Assembly: GCA_022571985.1 (NCBI GenBank)
Contig: JACZWU010000002.1
Location: 124,001 to 188,000, forward strand
Reading direction: 5' to 3'
From: Candidatus Zixiibacteriota bacterium
GTDB taxonomy: Bacteria; Zixibacteria; MSB-5A5; GN15; FEB-12
DNA: 64,000 bases
The position numbers were made by a program, and so were the translations under genes. The first letter of the stretch is position 1. Each line of letters starts with the position of its first letter. The notes below the pieces were generated by a model, which did not search any database, was not told the DNA's origin, and was given only the letters and a program-made list of their open reading frames with translations. Below, one piece after another: positions 44,201-51,749 of the stretch.

Positions 44201-46717
44201 AATGCGGGTCTGTACAGATTCACCTACTTTCGCATAACCTTCTAGATTTGTTTTTATCCCTACATATTTTTTGTAAGGATGAATTTTTGCTTCGCTAAAC
44301 GAGCTTACGGCGCGACCTCCGGTTTCTGATACTGTTGCCCACACTCTTGCAGTCAGTAAACCGGGTGGGCGGTGCTTATCGGATATAATATAAATAAATT
44401 CTATAATCCCGCTCTTTGGGAGTTTTGATTCTCCCAGTTTAATCTTTGAAACCGAAGCGTCACGGCCGGGCACTTTGAATTTGTAGCTGCTGTAAGCATT
44501 TGGACGGAAATCCTGTGGCGTTAATATTATTTCTGCTGTTACTTTTTGCCCGGATGCCGGAGCTCCGAATAACATCTGGCCATTTACCGAAGTCTTAATC
44601 GTGTCTCCAATCCGGTAATCGGAGCGGTCGTTTCGCACGGTAACCTTAATTCTGTCAGGCACGAAGTCCTCGACCAGAAACTGAGATTGTCCCAGAACAT
44701 ACCTGTCGGACAGATAGGCAATGGCGCGATATCGACCGGTAGTAATTCCAGATGGGAGTTCAATTTCAATCGCTGCCATCTCCTGCCCTGCTGTCATTCG
44801 GAATTCTCTGAACAGGCGACCACGCGGATCCATTACTTTTATCAAATAAGGAAATGTGCCGAGCCGCGAACCGTTTTCTCCCCTCACGACGCTTACAAGA
44901 TTAGCGGTTTCTCCCGGGCGAAATACTCCCCGGTCAAAGTACATGAATGATTCGTAGGCATCCACCAGGTAAGGGCGACCTGATACGTCGAAATCACGAG
45001 TCGGCAACCGGGTATTATCAAGCCGCATGAAAGACAGGTCACCGTCTATTTCAACTGATATTATGAATGGCTTGTAGCCTTCGATTTGGTCTGCAATATC
45101 AGTAAAGGTTGCCACTCCTTTTGAATTTGTGCGACCCTCCAAAAGCAGTTGATTGTTGCGTGAAAATAATTTAACATTAGCCTTTCTAACTGGCTTTGCC
45201 TCAGATAGGCTGTTTGCCCAGACCAGCAGGTTATGTTCCGACATTCTGGCCATTATTCCGATATCACTCATCATTACCTGCCGTGAATCAGCAATCCAGC
45301 GCGAAGTCTTGTCGCGAGCAGAGATAACGAAGATACCTGCTAAGGTATCACCCAATATTTTCCCGATATCAATTGTTGATATCAGCTCTTCATTGGTATT
45401 GGCTTCAAGCGGAAAATCTTTCAGAAAAGTCCTGCGCCCAAACGCATCACTGGGAGCAGCTGACCAACTGTATCGTTTTGATTTTGTTGCTATATATGTT
45501 ACGAGATTGTTGGCAAAAACCTGACTAATTTCGATTGACAATGTGTCAATATTAATAGTTTTGACTTCCAACAGGCGGCTGCCATCACTGGGCAAATAAA
45601 TGCCCTGCGATGTGAATCTAATAGAGGGACGCAAGTCGCCCATTGTGACTTTTCCGCTGAAGTCTCTTTCAAGCAAAGCGCCATCGGCAGACATCAGTCC
45701 AGCTGCAATCGATACTGTATAAGTTGATCGGGGTTTGAAGTGCCCGCGTAGCTGTGCTCCTCTCCAGTATGAGTCGACAGTAAAAGGTACTGCCGGTTCC
45801 AATTTTACATAATTTTGGATTTCATTGGTTGGGACCTTTCCAGAGAATTGAATCAGAATTGACCCCTGTTTACCGGCACGCTTTTGTTGAACTCGCTCAA
45901 TTATCAAATCCAAATTTGGATTTTGTGGAACTTCCATTGTATAGGTATAATCCACACTAAGACCGTTTCCGCATTCTATGCAGTTAATACCGGCCTTAAT
46001 GATCAATTGATATTGCTGTGCTCCCTCACGAAGATCAAATAACTCCGTGGCAAGACGAAACTGAGCGGAGTTTGCGTCTAAAAGAGATCCACTTTGGGAT
46101 GTATCCGGCCAGATGACTTTTAGCTTCGATGTGGTAGCATCCTTTTTACCTGCTATACGTAACAATCGTTTGAGCTCATCTCTGTTTACGGTATAATTGA
46201 AATCAAGATCTATCACAAGTCGGGCCTTGCGACTGTTCTCTCTATTTCGCTGCGCCCGATACCGAGAGACACTAACCGATAGTGGAGGCGTTTGAAATTC
46301 AAAACTGTAATTCCGGCCTATGGCATTGCCGTTTACATAGCCGCCACCTGCCGATACCAAAGCGGTATATTTAGTGGCCGGGGCTAACGGTTTGGTCGGA
46401 TAAAATGCAATAACGTCGGTTGCAGTCCAGCGTGCCAGACCATCTATTTCCGGATTGAACTTTACAGGTAATTTCCAAACCATTCTATTTATGCTATCCG
46501 GAGGCACCAGCGCATTTGAGAATTTAATAGAAATATTTACAGTTTGTTCTGTGCTTCCCAATGGGCTGAACGACACAACTTTAACATTCGGATCAGGTTT
46601 TGGTCCGGGTACATCGGCCCACAGAACCAACCCCGCCGCAGATATGATTGCTATAATGAGAATCAGCCCCGATGTCTTAGAAATGAATCTCGTACTAATT
46701 ATCAAATTGAGCATCAA
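41273..46717 (-). CDS. Bacterial alpha-2-macroglobulin (YfhM-like)
   Basis: The 1814-aa protein is a periplasmic protease trap. An N-terminal membrane segment (about 15-34) is followed by macroglobulin-like sandwiches, a central A2M domain (SLWSGVVAVDSAGNAEIDFEVP), the thioester motif GCLEQ (C1363 to Q1366) and the alpha-alpha toroid after it. Unlike E. coli YfhM it has no lipobox Cys, so it may be membrane-anchored by an uncleaved helix or be soluble. It precedes pbpC in the same operon. Length matches the family. Confidence 0.93.
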   Translation of the reverse strand: MMLNLIISTRFISKTSGLILIIAIISAAGLVLWADVPGPKPDPNVKVVSFSPLGSTEQTVNISIKFSNALVPPDSINRMVWKLPVKFNPEIDGLARWTATDVIAFYPTKPLAPATKYTALVSAGGGYVNGNAIGRNYSFEFQTPPLSVSVSRYRAQRNRENSRKARLVIDLDFNYTVNRDELKRLLRIAGKKDATTSKLKVIWPDTSQSGSLLDANSAQFRLATELFDLREGAQQYQLIIKAGINCIECGNGLSVDYTYTMEVPQNPNLDLIIERVQQKRAGKQGSILIQFSGKVPTNEIQNYVKLEPAVPFTVDSYWRGAQLRGHFKPRSTYTVSIAAGLMSADGALLERDFSGKVTMGDLRPSIRFTSQGIYLPSDGSRLLEVKTINIDTLSIEISQVFANNLVTYIATKSKRYSWSAAPSDAFGRRTFLKDFPLEANTNEELISTIDIGKILGDTLAGIFVISARDKTSRWIADSRQVMMSDIGIMARMSEHNLLVWANSLSEAKPVRKANVKLFSRNNQLLLEGRTNSKGVATFTDIADQIEGYKPFIISVEIDGDLSFMRLDNTRLPTRDFDVSGRPYLVDAYESFMYFDRGVFRPGETANLVSVVRGENGSRLGTFPYLIKVMDPRGRLFREFRMTAGQEMAAIEIELPSGITTGRYRAIAYLSDRYVLGQSQFLVEDFVPDRIKVTVRNDRSDYRIGDTIKTSVNGQMLFGAPASGQKVTAEIILTPQDFRPNAYSSYKFKVPGRDASVSKIKLGESKLPKSGIIEFIYIISDKHRPPGLLTARVWATVSETGGRAVSSFSEAKIHPYKKYVGIKTNLEGYAKVGESVQTRIVLVQPDGQPTMGDSIQLSFFRVVYNSMLQKQPDGSYRFVSERTTEPIESKWQAIGIDGNTVQFTPRDYGHYEIVASDPAGGHSAGVKFYAAGWGRVPWSLSEPDRLQLDLDRTEYSPGMNAMLLVRAPFAGKLLITIENQTIQDYLTFDLTENTGEIAIHVERGYSPNVYISATLIRPAAEISKHTPARAFGIVPLKVIQDERRLDVTVQSPQEIKPNSKLNIRVSTNGSRDAKLTIAAVDVGILQLTDFNTPDPFGFFYGKRRPSMAGYDLYSLIYPETERAGSHLSPSGGFSSLRETRHQNPFQARRVNAVSLWSGVVAVDSAGNAEIDFEVPQFNGQLTIMAVAADGDRFGSASASLLVKEPIILQESFPRFVAPNDKVQGIVTVFNGLDTAANISVKVEIAGQAKLESAEPKLISLKSQEQGVVIFPFEALPAPGIIEIKLETQAGAETSRVSFEMANRPAVPLTTKFGSGEVTADSLVRITLPADWVTGTEEYILRTSSLAAMQLTQNIEYLLRYPYGCLEQTTSALFPLLYFDDLVKIVRPELFGGKGHEYFVAEGIDKLLRHQQSSGAFVYWPGSNRIHNWSSIYASHFLVEAKQAGYDIDHSSYKRTIRFLVNIARDKGFADVSNEQRVYACYILTKVGKLDNRLFNYLSGLNVSKLPLYTVYQLAASMAMAGDVARAKEMIPFDIQLDFTAPQSGGNFSSGVRTNAILLDLLLSIDAENPSAAVLARSLLQGARLNQWYNTQATAFALMSLGKFFSHTEPADFKGYIQIDGQEKIQFGTEDFSYSSNDIGGKELTIAIEGKGTCFYYWQASGVPQSGAIPEFDRGIVVRREYLEESGSQVNLSNVELGSRIIGHIFIETTEESLNNVVIADLLPAGFEIENPRLEGKNLMPEFRAKQSKLEHQDIRDDRILLFINIRGRKAQHYYYSIRVIARGDFIVPPVAAECMYNPLKASAASSGRVVIVDMK

Positions 46718-47224
46718 TCCCCTCCAAACGTAATATCCTGTTCCAATCGAAACTAACTGCTATTACCAACCCACTCCAGTTTTACATTCGTCCACAGCCT
46801 TTAGTCGATATTTTTTACAAAATGAAGTGAGTCGTACTTGAAAAAAATATAAAACTAATGCTTTGATTCTTGCCGTAAGGATGTATAAAGAATCTTTGGT
46901 TGAGCAGCTGGTTACGGGTCGTGGTTTCGAGTCCTACAGGGGGAGCTACTTTATTGTATACTAATCAGTTATAACAATTTTTCTTCATTCTCTCTCTAAT
47001 AGTAAGTGTGTGAACTTACCGGAGGGCGTGAAGTCAAAGTTGGGCCGTCCGTTAACTGGCTTCTCTATATTGACCTGCCGCCGTTTTATCAAACCCAGTT
47101 GCGTATCTCGCCTCGTGGCTCCGGCCTATAATTGAATAATAGCATTGGTCTTTTCATAAAGCAAAAAGTTGCGAAATTTGTCTAACTGCGCCCTTTTTTG
47201 AAATTACTCCACAACCGGCTGAAA
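46718..47224. other. Intergenic region with tRNA-like and repeat A relics
   Basis: No gene is seen. A tRNA 3'-like fragment lies at 46905-46948 (GTGGTTTCGAGTCCTAC then AGGGGGAGC), with one mismatch breaking the T-stem. Degenerate repeat A pieces lie at 47092-47131 (CCCAGTTGCGTATCTCGCC) and at 47164-47195 (AAAAAGTTGCGAAATTTG). Confidence 0.55.
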
Positions 47225-47308
47225 AGTTCTAAGATCGTCCCGTCGGGGGAGCCTTCTTACGCCGCATTCTCAATCACCCAGTTGCGGAAGTCGTCTCGTA
47301 GACCCCGT
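47225..47308 (+). repeat. T-arm-like module plus dispersed repeat A, copy 5
   Basis: AGTTCTAAGATCGTCCCGTC followed by GGGGGAGCC (47225-47253) resembles a tRNA T-arm and acceptor end. Repeat A follows (GCATTCTCAATCACCCAG, then the GTC/GAC hairpin with CCGT closing as G-U). Repeat B is absent. Confidence 0.75.
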
Positions 47309-47686
47309 AAACTTTATATATGACTCAGCATCAGTTACTTATCAAACCACCCTGATTGGACTTTCGAACTTTTCCCCCTGGTATAAACATGGTCGTCATT
47401 CCTCCCACAGAGTTCGCGAACCAGTGGATTTTAAAACAACCGTGGGAAGTCGAAATCCTTAACCCAAAAGTGGTCCAGTCTACGGGATGACGTCAAATAG
47501 TTACAGGACTAACTTAAGAAGTGGTAGAATAACAGGGGGCAGGTCAGATTCTACCGATAAATGTTTTCGACAACGTGCCGATACTTCCCTATGCAGGGGG
47601 GCGTGTTCCTAATCGCCTTGCAGGAGTTCTGAACTGGGTCAAGATCATTGTGAATTGCGCGTCACTGAAAAATGACATGAGATTAA
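47309..47686. other. Intergenic region upstream of the SBBP gene
   Basis: No gene is seen. A perfect 8-bp inverted repeat GGTAGAAT/ATTCTACC (47523-47530 and 47548-47555) encloses a G-rich loop containing AACAGGGGGCAG. A related AACCGGGGGACAG motif is at 54908, so this may be another dispersed element. The promoter of the SBBP gene must lie here, but I could not pick a clear one. Confidence 0.4.
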
Positions 47687-47698
47687 AAGGAGGCTGCA

Positions 47699-50215
47699 AT
47701 GATCTCACGAATCTTTACGATACAACTGAAACCTAATAGCGTGAGTGTTCTAATCACACTCGTTATTTTATTTTCAACCACACAAGTAGTTTTTCCAAAT
47801 GAATCGATTAAGACAGGTTGGTCAAGTGATAATCTATCAAATGTTCAGGTAACTAAGAGTCTCGCATCTATGCCTCTGTCTTTTACCGAAAATCAAGGCC
47901 AATGGGATGATAAGGTTCAGTTTAGAGCAATTGCCGGTGGAGCTACTATGTGGTTTGCATCCGATGGCGCCTATTATCAATTCACCCGAACAATCAAAAC
48001 AGAAAATTCTGATCCTATTTCTGTTGTAGACAAGCGGTATGGTTTGATGCCGTATGACAGGAAAAATAGACAGCCGAAGGCAGTTGAAACTATGATGATC
48101 AAAGCCCGCTTCGTGGGTTCTAATTCTAACCCGGTTATAGTTGGCTTGGAAAAGATGGAGTACATATGCAACTACTTCATCGGCAATGACCCAGATGAGT
48201 GGCATACAGATGTTCCTAATTACTCTGCTGTAATCTATGAAGAAATATATGACGGTATAGCTTTAAAGTATTACGGTAACGGTAAGCAGATGGAGTATGA
48301 TTTTATTGTCTCCCCCGGCGCTGACTATTCTCAGATAAAGATTCAGTATGAAGGCGCTGAGTCTATCTCAATAAATTCTAATGGCCAGTTGGTAGTTGTG
48401 ACTAAATGGGGTGAAATTGTTGAACAAACTCCTGTTATTTATCAGATAGATAATAGCTCCCGTGTTGCTGTTTCCGGTGAATACAAAATGATGGGTGATA
48501 ATTCTTTTGGGTTTGAACTGAGTGGCTACAATCCGGCATTACCTTTAGTAATTGACCCTGTTTTATTATACAGCACCTACTTAGGCGGTAGTTCATCTGA
48601 TTACGGCTTTGGCATGGCAGTAGATGCTTCCGGGGCGGCGTATATAATGGGGTATACAGAGTCCCCCGATTTCCCGACGCTCAACCCGTATCAGGGAACA
48701 TTTCAAGGTTCTTATGATGCTTTTGTCACCAAGTTAAGCAGTTCCGGCACCAGCCTGGTTTACAGCACATACTTAGGTGGGAATAATTATGATTATGGCT
48801 ATAGCATTGCAGTAGATGCTTCCGGGGCGGCGTATATAACGGGATTAACATATTCCAGCGATTTCCCGACTCTCAACCCGTATCAGGGAACATTTCAAGG
48901 TTTTACTGATGTTTTTGTCGCTAAGTTAAACAGTACCGGCGACAGCTTGGTTTACAGCACCTACTTAGGTGGGAATAATTATGATGATGGCTATAGCATT
49001 GCAGTAGATGCTTCCGGGGCGGTGTATGTAACAGGATATACAGATTCCCCCGATTTCCCGACGCTCAACCCCTATCAGGGAACAATGCCAGGTTCTTCTG
49101 ACGCTTTTGTCACCAAGTTAAGCAGCTCCGGCGCCAGTCTGGTTTACAGCACTTACTTAGGTGGGAATAATTATGATGACGGCTATAGCATCGCAGTAGA
49201 TGCTTCCGGGGCGGCGTATATAACTGGATTAACATATTCCAGCGATTTCCCGACGCTCAATCCGTATCAGGGAACGTTTCAAGGTAATTCTGATGCTTAT
49301 GTCACCAAGTTAAGCAGTACCGGCGACAGCCTGGTTTACAGCACCTACTTAGGCGGTAGTATGGATGATTTTGGCTATGGTATCGCAGTAGATGCTTCCG
49401 GGGCGGCGTATGTGGCGGGATGTACAGCTTCCCCCGATTTCCCGACGCTCAACCCGTATCAGGGAACATTTCACGATTCTGCTGATGCTTTTGTCACCAA
49501 GTTAAGCAGTTCCGGCGACAGCCTGGTTTACAGCACCTACTTAGGTGGGAATAATTATGATGATGGCTCTAGCATCGCAGTAGATGCTTCCGGGGCGGCC
49601 TATATAACGGGATATACAGAATCCACCGATTTCCCGACGCTCAACCCTTATCAGGGAACGATTCAAGGTAATTATGATGCTTATGTCACCAAGTTAAGCA
49701 GTGCCGGTAACAGTCTGGTTTACAGCACTTACTTAGGCGGCAGTTTATTTGATTATGGCTCTGGCATCGCAGTAGATACCTCCGGGGCGGTGTATGTGAT
49801 GGGAGAAACGGAATCCACCGATTTCCCGACGTTCAATCCGTATCAAGATTCACTCAAAGGTTTTACTAATGCTTTTGTGATTAAATTCAGTTCTTTCTCT
49901 ACGGACATTAAAGAATTCGATGTTGATAATTTACCGACAGATTACAAAATGTCTCAAAATTATCCGAATCCGTTTAATCCAACTACTACAATTGAATTCA
50001 AGCTGCCAATAAGATCAAACGTTTCGATAAATATTTACAATATGCTTGGTCAGAAAGTAAAGCAACTTGTCAATCAAGAATTTTCAGCAGGTAACTATAG
50101 GATTACCTGGGATGGAACCACATCCAATGGCGTGAGGGCTTCCACAGGAGTTTACTTCTATCGTCTTGAGACTGAAGATTTTGTCCAGACTAAGAAGATG
50201 ATCTTACTAAAATAG
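47699..50215 (+). CDS. Secreted SBBP-repeat beta-propeller protein with T9SS sorting domain
   Basis: The 838-aa protein has a signal segment (about 10-36) and an ideal ribosome site (AAGGAGG, five bases upstream). An N-terminal beta domain (FTENQGQWDDKVQF, about 58-285) typical of SBBP proteins precedes seven tandem repeats of 64 residues (YSTYLGG...DASGAAYITG...DFPTLNPYQGT...AFVTKLSSSG), which should close a seven-bladed propeller. A T9SS type A sorting domain (NYPNPFNPT, KKMILLK) ends it. It is exported to the surface; binding partner unknown. A terminator follows at 50238. Confidence 0.9.
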   Translation: MISRIFTIQLKPNSVSVLITLVILFSTTQVVFPNESIKTGWSSDNLSNVQVTKSLASMPLSFTENQGQWDDKVQFRAIAGGATMWFASDGAYYQFTRTIKTENSDPISVVDKRYGLMPYDRKNRQPKAVETMMIKARFVGSNSNPVIVGLEKMEYICNYFIGNDPDEWHTDVPNYSAVIYEEIYDGIALKYYGNGKQMEYDFIVSPGADYSQIKIQYEGAESISINSNGQLVVVTKWGEIVEQTPVIYQIDNSSRVAVSGEYKMMGDNSFGFELSGYNPALPLVIDPVLLYSTYLGGSSSDYGFGMAVDASGAAYIMGYTESPDFPTLNPYQGTFQGSYDAFVTKLSSSGTSLVYSTYLGGNNYDYGYSIAVDASGAAYITGLTYSSDFPTLNPYQGTFQGFTDVFVAKLNSTGDSLVYSTYLGGNNYDDGYSIAVDASGAVYVTGYTDSPDFPTLNPYQGTMPGSSDAFVTKLSSSGASLVYSTYLGGNNYDDGYSIAVDASGAAYITGLTYSSDFPTLNPYQGTFQGNSDAYVTKLSSTGDSLVYSTYLGGSMDDFGYGIAVDASGAAYVAGCTASPDFPTLNPYQGTFHDSADAFVTKLSSSGDSLVYSTYLGGNNYDDGSSIAVDASGAAYITGYTESTDFPTLNPYQGTIQGNYDAYVTKLSSAGNSLVYSTYLGGSLFDYGSGIAVDTSGAVYVMGETESTDFPTFNPYQDSLKGFTNAFVIKFSSFSTDIKEFDVDNLPTDYKMSQNYPNPFNPTTTIEFKLPIRSNVSINIYNMLGQKVKQLVNQEFSAGNYRITWDGTTSNGVRASTGVYFYRLETEDFVQTKKMILLK
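48571..49914 (+). repeat. Seven tandem 192-bp coding repeats
   Basis: CAGCAC of each unit falls at 48571, 48763, 48955, 49147, 49339, 49531 and 49723, so the period is exactly 192 bp throughout. Units are very similar at the DNA level, including silent positions, which indicates recent duplication or gene conversion. Confidence 0.95.
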
Positions 50216-50237
50216 CAATAATTTAATTTCTGTATTA

Positions 50238-50268
50238 AGCCAGCAGGTTAGATCTTGCTGGCTTTTTT
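50238..50268 (+). terminator. Rho-independent terminator of the SBBP gene
   Basis: AAGCCAGCAGG and CTTGCTGGCTT pair closely around a short loop and are followed by TTTTTT. Confidence 0.85.
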
Positions 50269-50433
50269 ACTTAAAGGACACCGAGAAACACACATACTTC
50301 CTATTCATATAGTTGATAGCCTTATCCCCATCTTGATAAACTGCACAAGAGACTTAAAATAATCTATTATTACCCGATCAATTATAGAAATGATTGAAGA
50401 TTTGCCTCGTAATTTATTTCATCATAAATCAAA

Positions 50434-50520
50434 AAGTTGCGAAATTCGTATAACCAACCCCTTTTTTTAGGCTGCATTCTCGGTCACCCAGTTGCGAAAG
50501 TCGTCTCGTAGACCCCGCCG
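50434..50520 (+). repeat. Dispersed repeat A, copy 6, with preceding partial unit
   Basis: A partial unit (AGTTGCGAAATTCGTATAACC) at 50436 is followed at 50471 by GCTGCATTCTCGGTCACCCA and the GTC/GAC hairpin. The remaining sequence between the terminator and 50732 shows no gene. The same partial-plus-full layout occurs at 47164-47308. Confidence 0.75.
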
Positions 50521-50732
50521 TTAAGTTTATTAATGACGTATAATCAGAACCCTTTCGTAGTCTCGAACTTTGCTTGATCAATATCAATACTAAGATGGTA
50601 AAATATAATGTGATTGTAATGAGAATAATTTAATTTATATTTGGTACAGTAAAAGCAACAAAGTCTTAAAGATGCAGGCAGTCAATATATGGAGCTTACA
50701 GACTAAGAAAATATTATTCTATATTGGAAATT

Positions 50733-51323
50733 ATGAATAAGGATAATATTAACACAGGTATTTTTATTTTCAATGATGTTCAGACTATGGATTTTGCAGC
50801 GCCTTTGGAAGTCTTCGACCAGTCAGGCTACAACGTCTTTACAGTTGCAAAAACTTTAGAAACTGTAAAAGCTTCTGACCTGAGGAAGTTTTTACCGTCA
50901 TACGAATTCAGAAATTGTCCTGAAATCGAGATTCTGGTAATCCCGGGTGGTCGCGATTTCAATCAAGCCAGTGATCTCGCTGAGACTGAGTGGCTGCAAA
51001 AAACTTCAAAAACAGCTAAGCACATTCTGACAGTTTGCTGCGGTTCAATAGAATTTGCCAAAGCTAGGCTGCTTGGCAACCAGGCCGCCACAACTCATCA
51101 TGGCTATTTGGATGATTTGAAGAAATTCGAACCCAAGGCTGAGATTTTAAGCGGTCGCAAATGGGTAGACAGCGGCAAACTCATTTCGTCAGGAGGTCTT
51201 TGCTCCGGTATAGATGCGGCTCTGCATTTGGTTTCAAAGATTAACGGTATGACTGAAGCCGAAAGAATAGCAAAATGGATGGAGTATCCCTGGGCTAAGG
51301 ATGGCAAAGCCAATTACAAATGA
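50733..51323 (+). CDS. DJ-1/PfpI family protein (isonitrile hydratase/AraC-N-like)
   Basis: The 196-aa protein has the class I glutamine amidotransferase-like fold. The conserved Glu is in PLEVF (26), the nucleophile elbow is TVCCGS (C102), and TTHHGYLDDL (120-129) corresponds to the usual TTHW motif. Closest in layout are isonitrile hydratase and the sensor domain of AraC-type regulators, here without the DNA-binding part. The reaction cannot be named. ATG 50733 is preferred over TTG 50724. It stands alone between repeat copies. Confidence 0.85.
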   Translation: MNKDNINTGIFIFNDVQTMDFAAPLEVFDQSGYNVFTVAKTLETVKASDLRKFLPSYEFRNCPEIEILVIPGGRDFNQASDLAETEWLQKTSKTAKHILTVCCGSIEFAKARLLGNQAATTHHGYLDDLKKFEPKAEILSGRKWVDSGKLISSGGLCSGIDAALHLVSKINGMTEAERIAKWMEYPWAKDGKANYK

Positions 51324-51352
51324 TATGCCTTTATAGGTTTTTCAAATTGCAG

Positions 51353-51385
51353 AGAGTTGTGAAATTCGTTTCGTAAAACCCGCTC
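51353..51385 (+). repeat. Dispersed repeat A, partial copy
   Basis: AGAGTTGTGAAATTCGTTTC and AAAACCCGC keep the GTTTCGTA loop-like core but not a good stem. A GCCG-AC-CGGC hairpin with eight T (51402-51421) follows and may terminate transcription from the DJ-1 gene. Confidence 0.5.
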
Positions 51386-51539
51386 ATGATATCTTAACCC
51401 AGCCGACCGGCGGTTTTTTTTGCTCTTGGCGAGGATATCTGTTATATTAAAATATCAGAGCGCGGTTTTGGTCTGAGATAAATCTAAAAGAGACCGACCA
51501 TCGCCGGCTTAGGTAAAATTTGAACAAGGAGAAACTGGT

Positions 51540-51656
51540 ATGGGTGACAAAGGAAGTAAAGACAAGGGTAAAAGGGAAAAAAGAAAAGAAGCAAAAAAAT
51601 CTCCCAAGGAAAAACGGAAAGAAAAGATTGAAAAGAAACAACAGAAGGGCAGCTAA
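51540..51656 (+). CDS. Lys-rich microprotein upstream of RhlE helicase, copy 2 (38 aa)
   Basis: ATG 51540 lies nine bases after AAGGAG. The product is a 38-aa basic helix ending QQKGS, nearly identical to the shorter copy at 27706. Most differences between the copies are silent or conservative, which supports selection on the peptide. It starts 210 bp before the helicase gene, and the spacer is also conserved between the two copies. Confidence 0.65.
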   Translation: MGDKGSKDKGKREKRKEAKKSPKEKRKEKIEKKQQKGS

Positions 51657-51749
51657 TAAATAGGTATAGATCCTGGCCCCTTGATTTTCGCAATTAGATT
51701 TCGCAAGATTAGACTATCTTTTGTATCAGCTTAGCTATACTCTAGTCCG

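Noticed and set aside
48571-49914. Tandem repeats as a possible CRISPR array
   Set aside because: Units are 192 bp, contiguous and in frame within one protein; there are no spacers and no cas genes.
26783-50520. Repeat A copies as CRISPR repeats or intact tRNAs
   Set aside because: Copies are kilobases apart without regular spacing, and none folds into a full cloverleaf; only the 3' part resembles a tRNA end.
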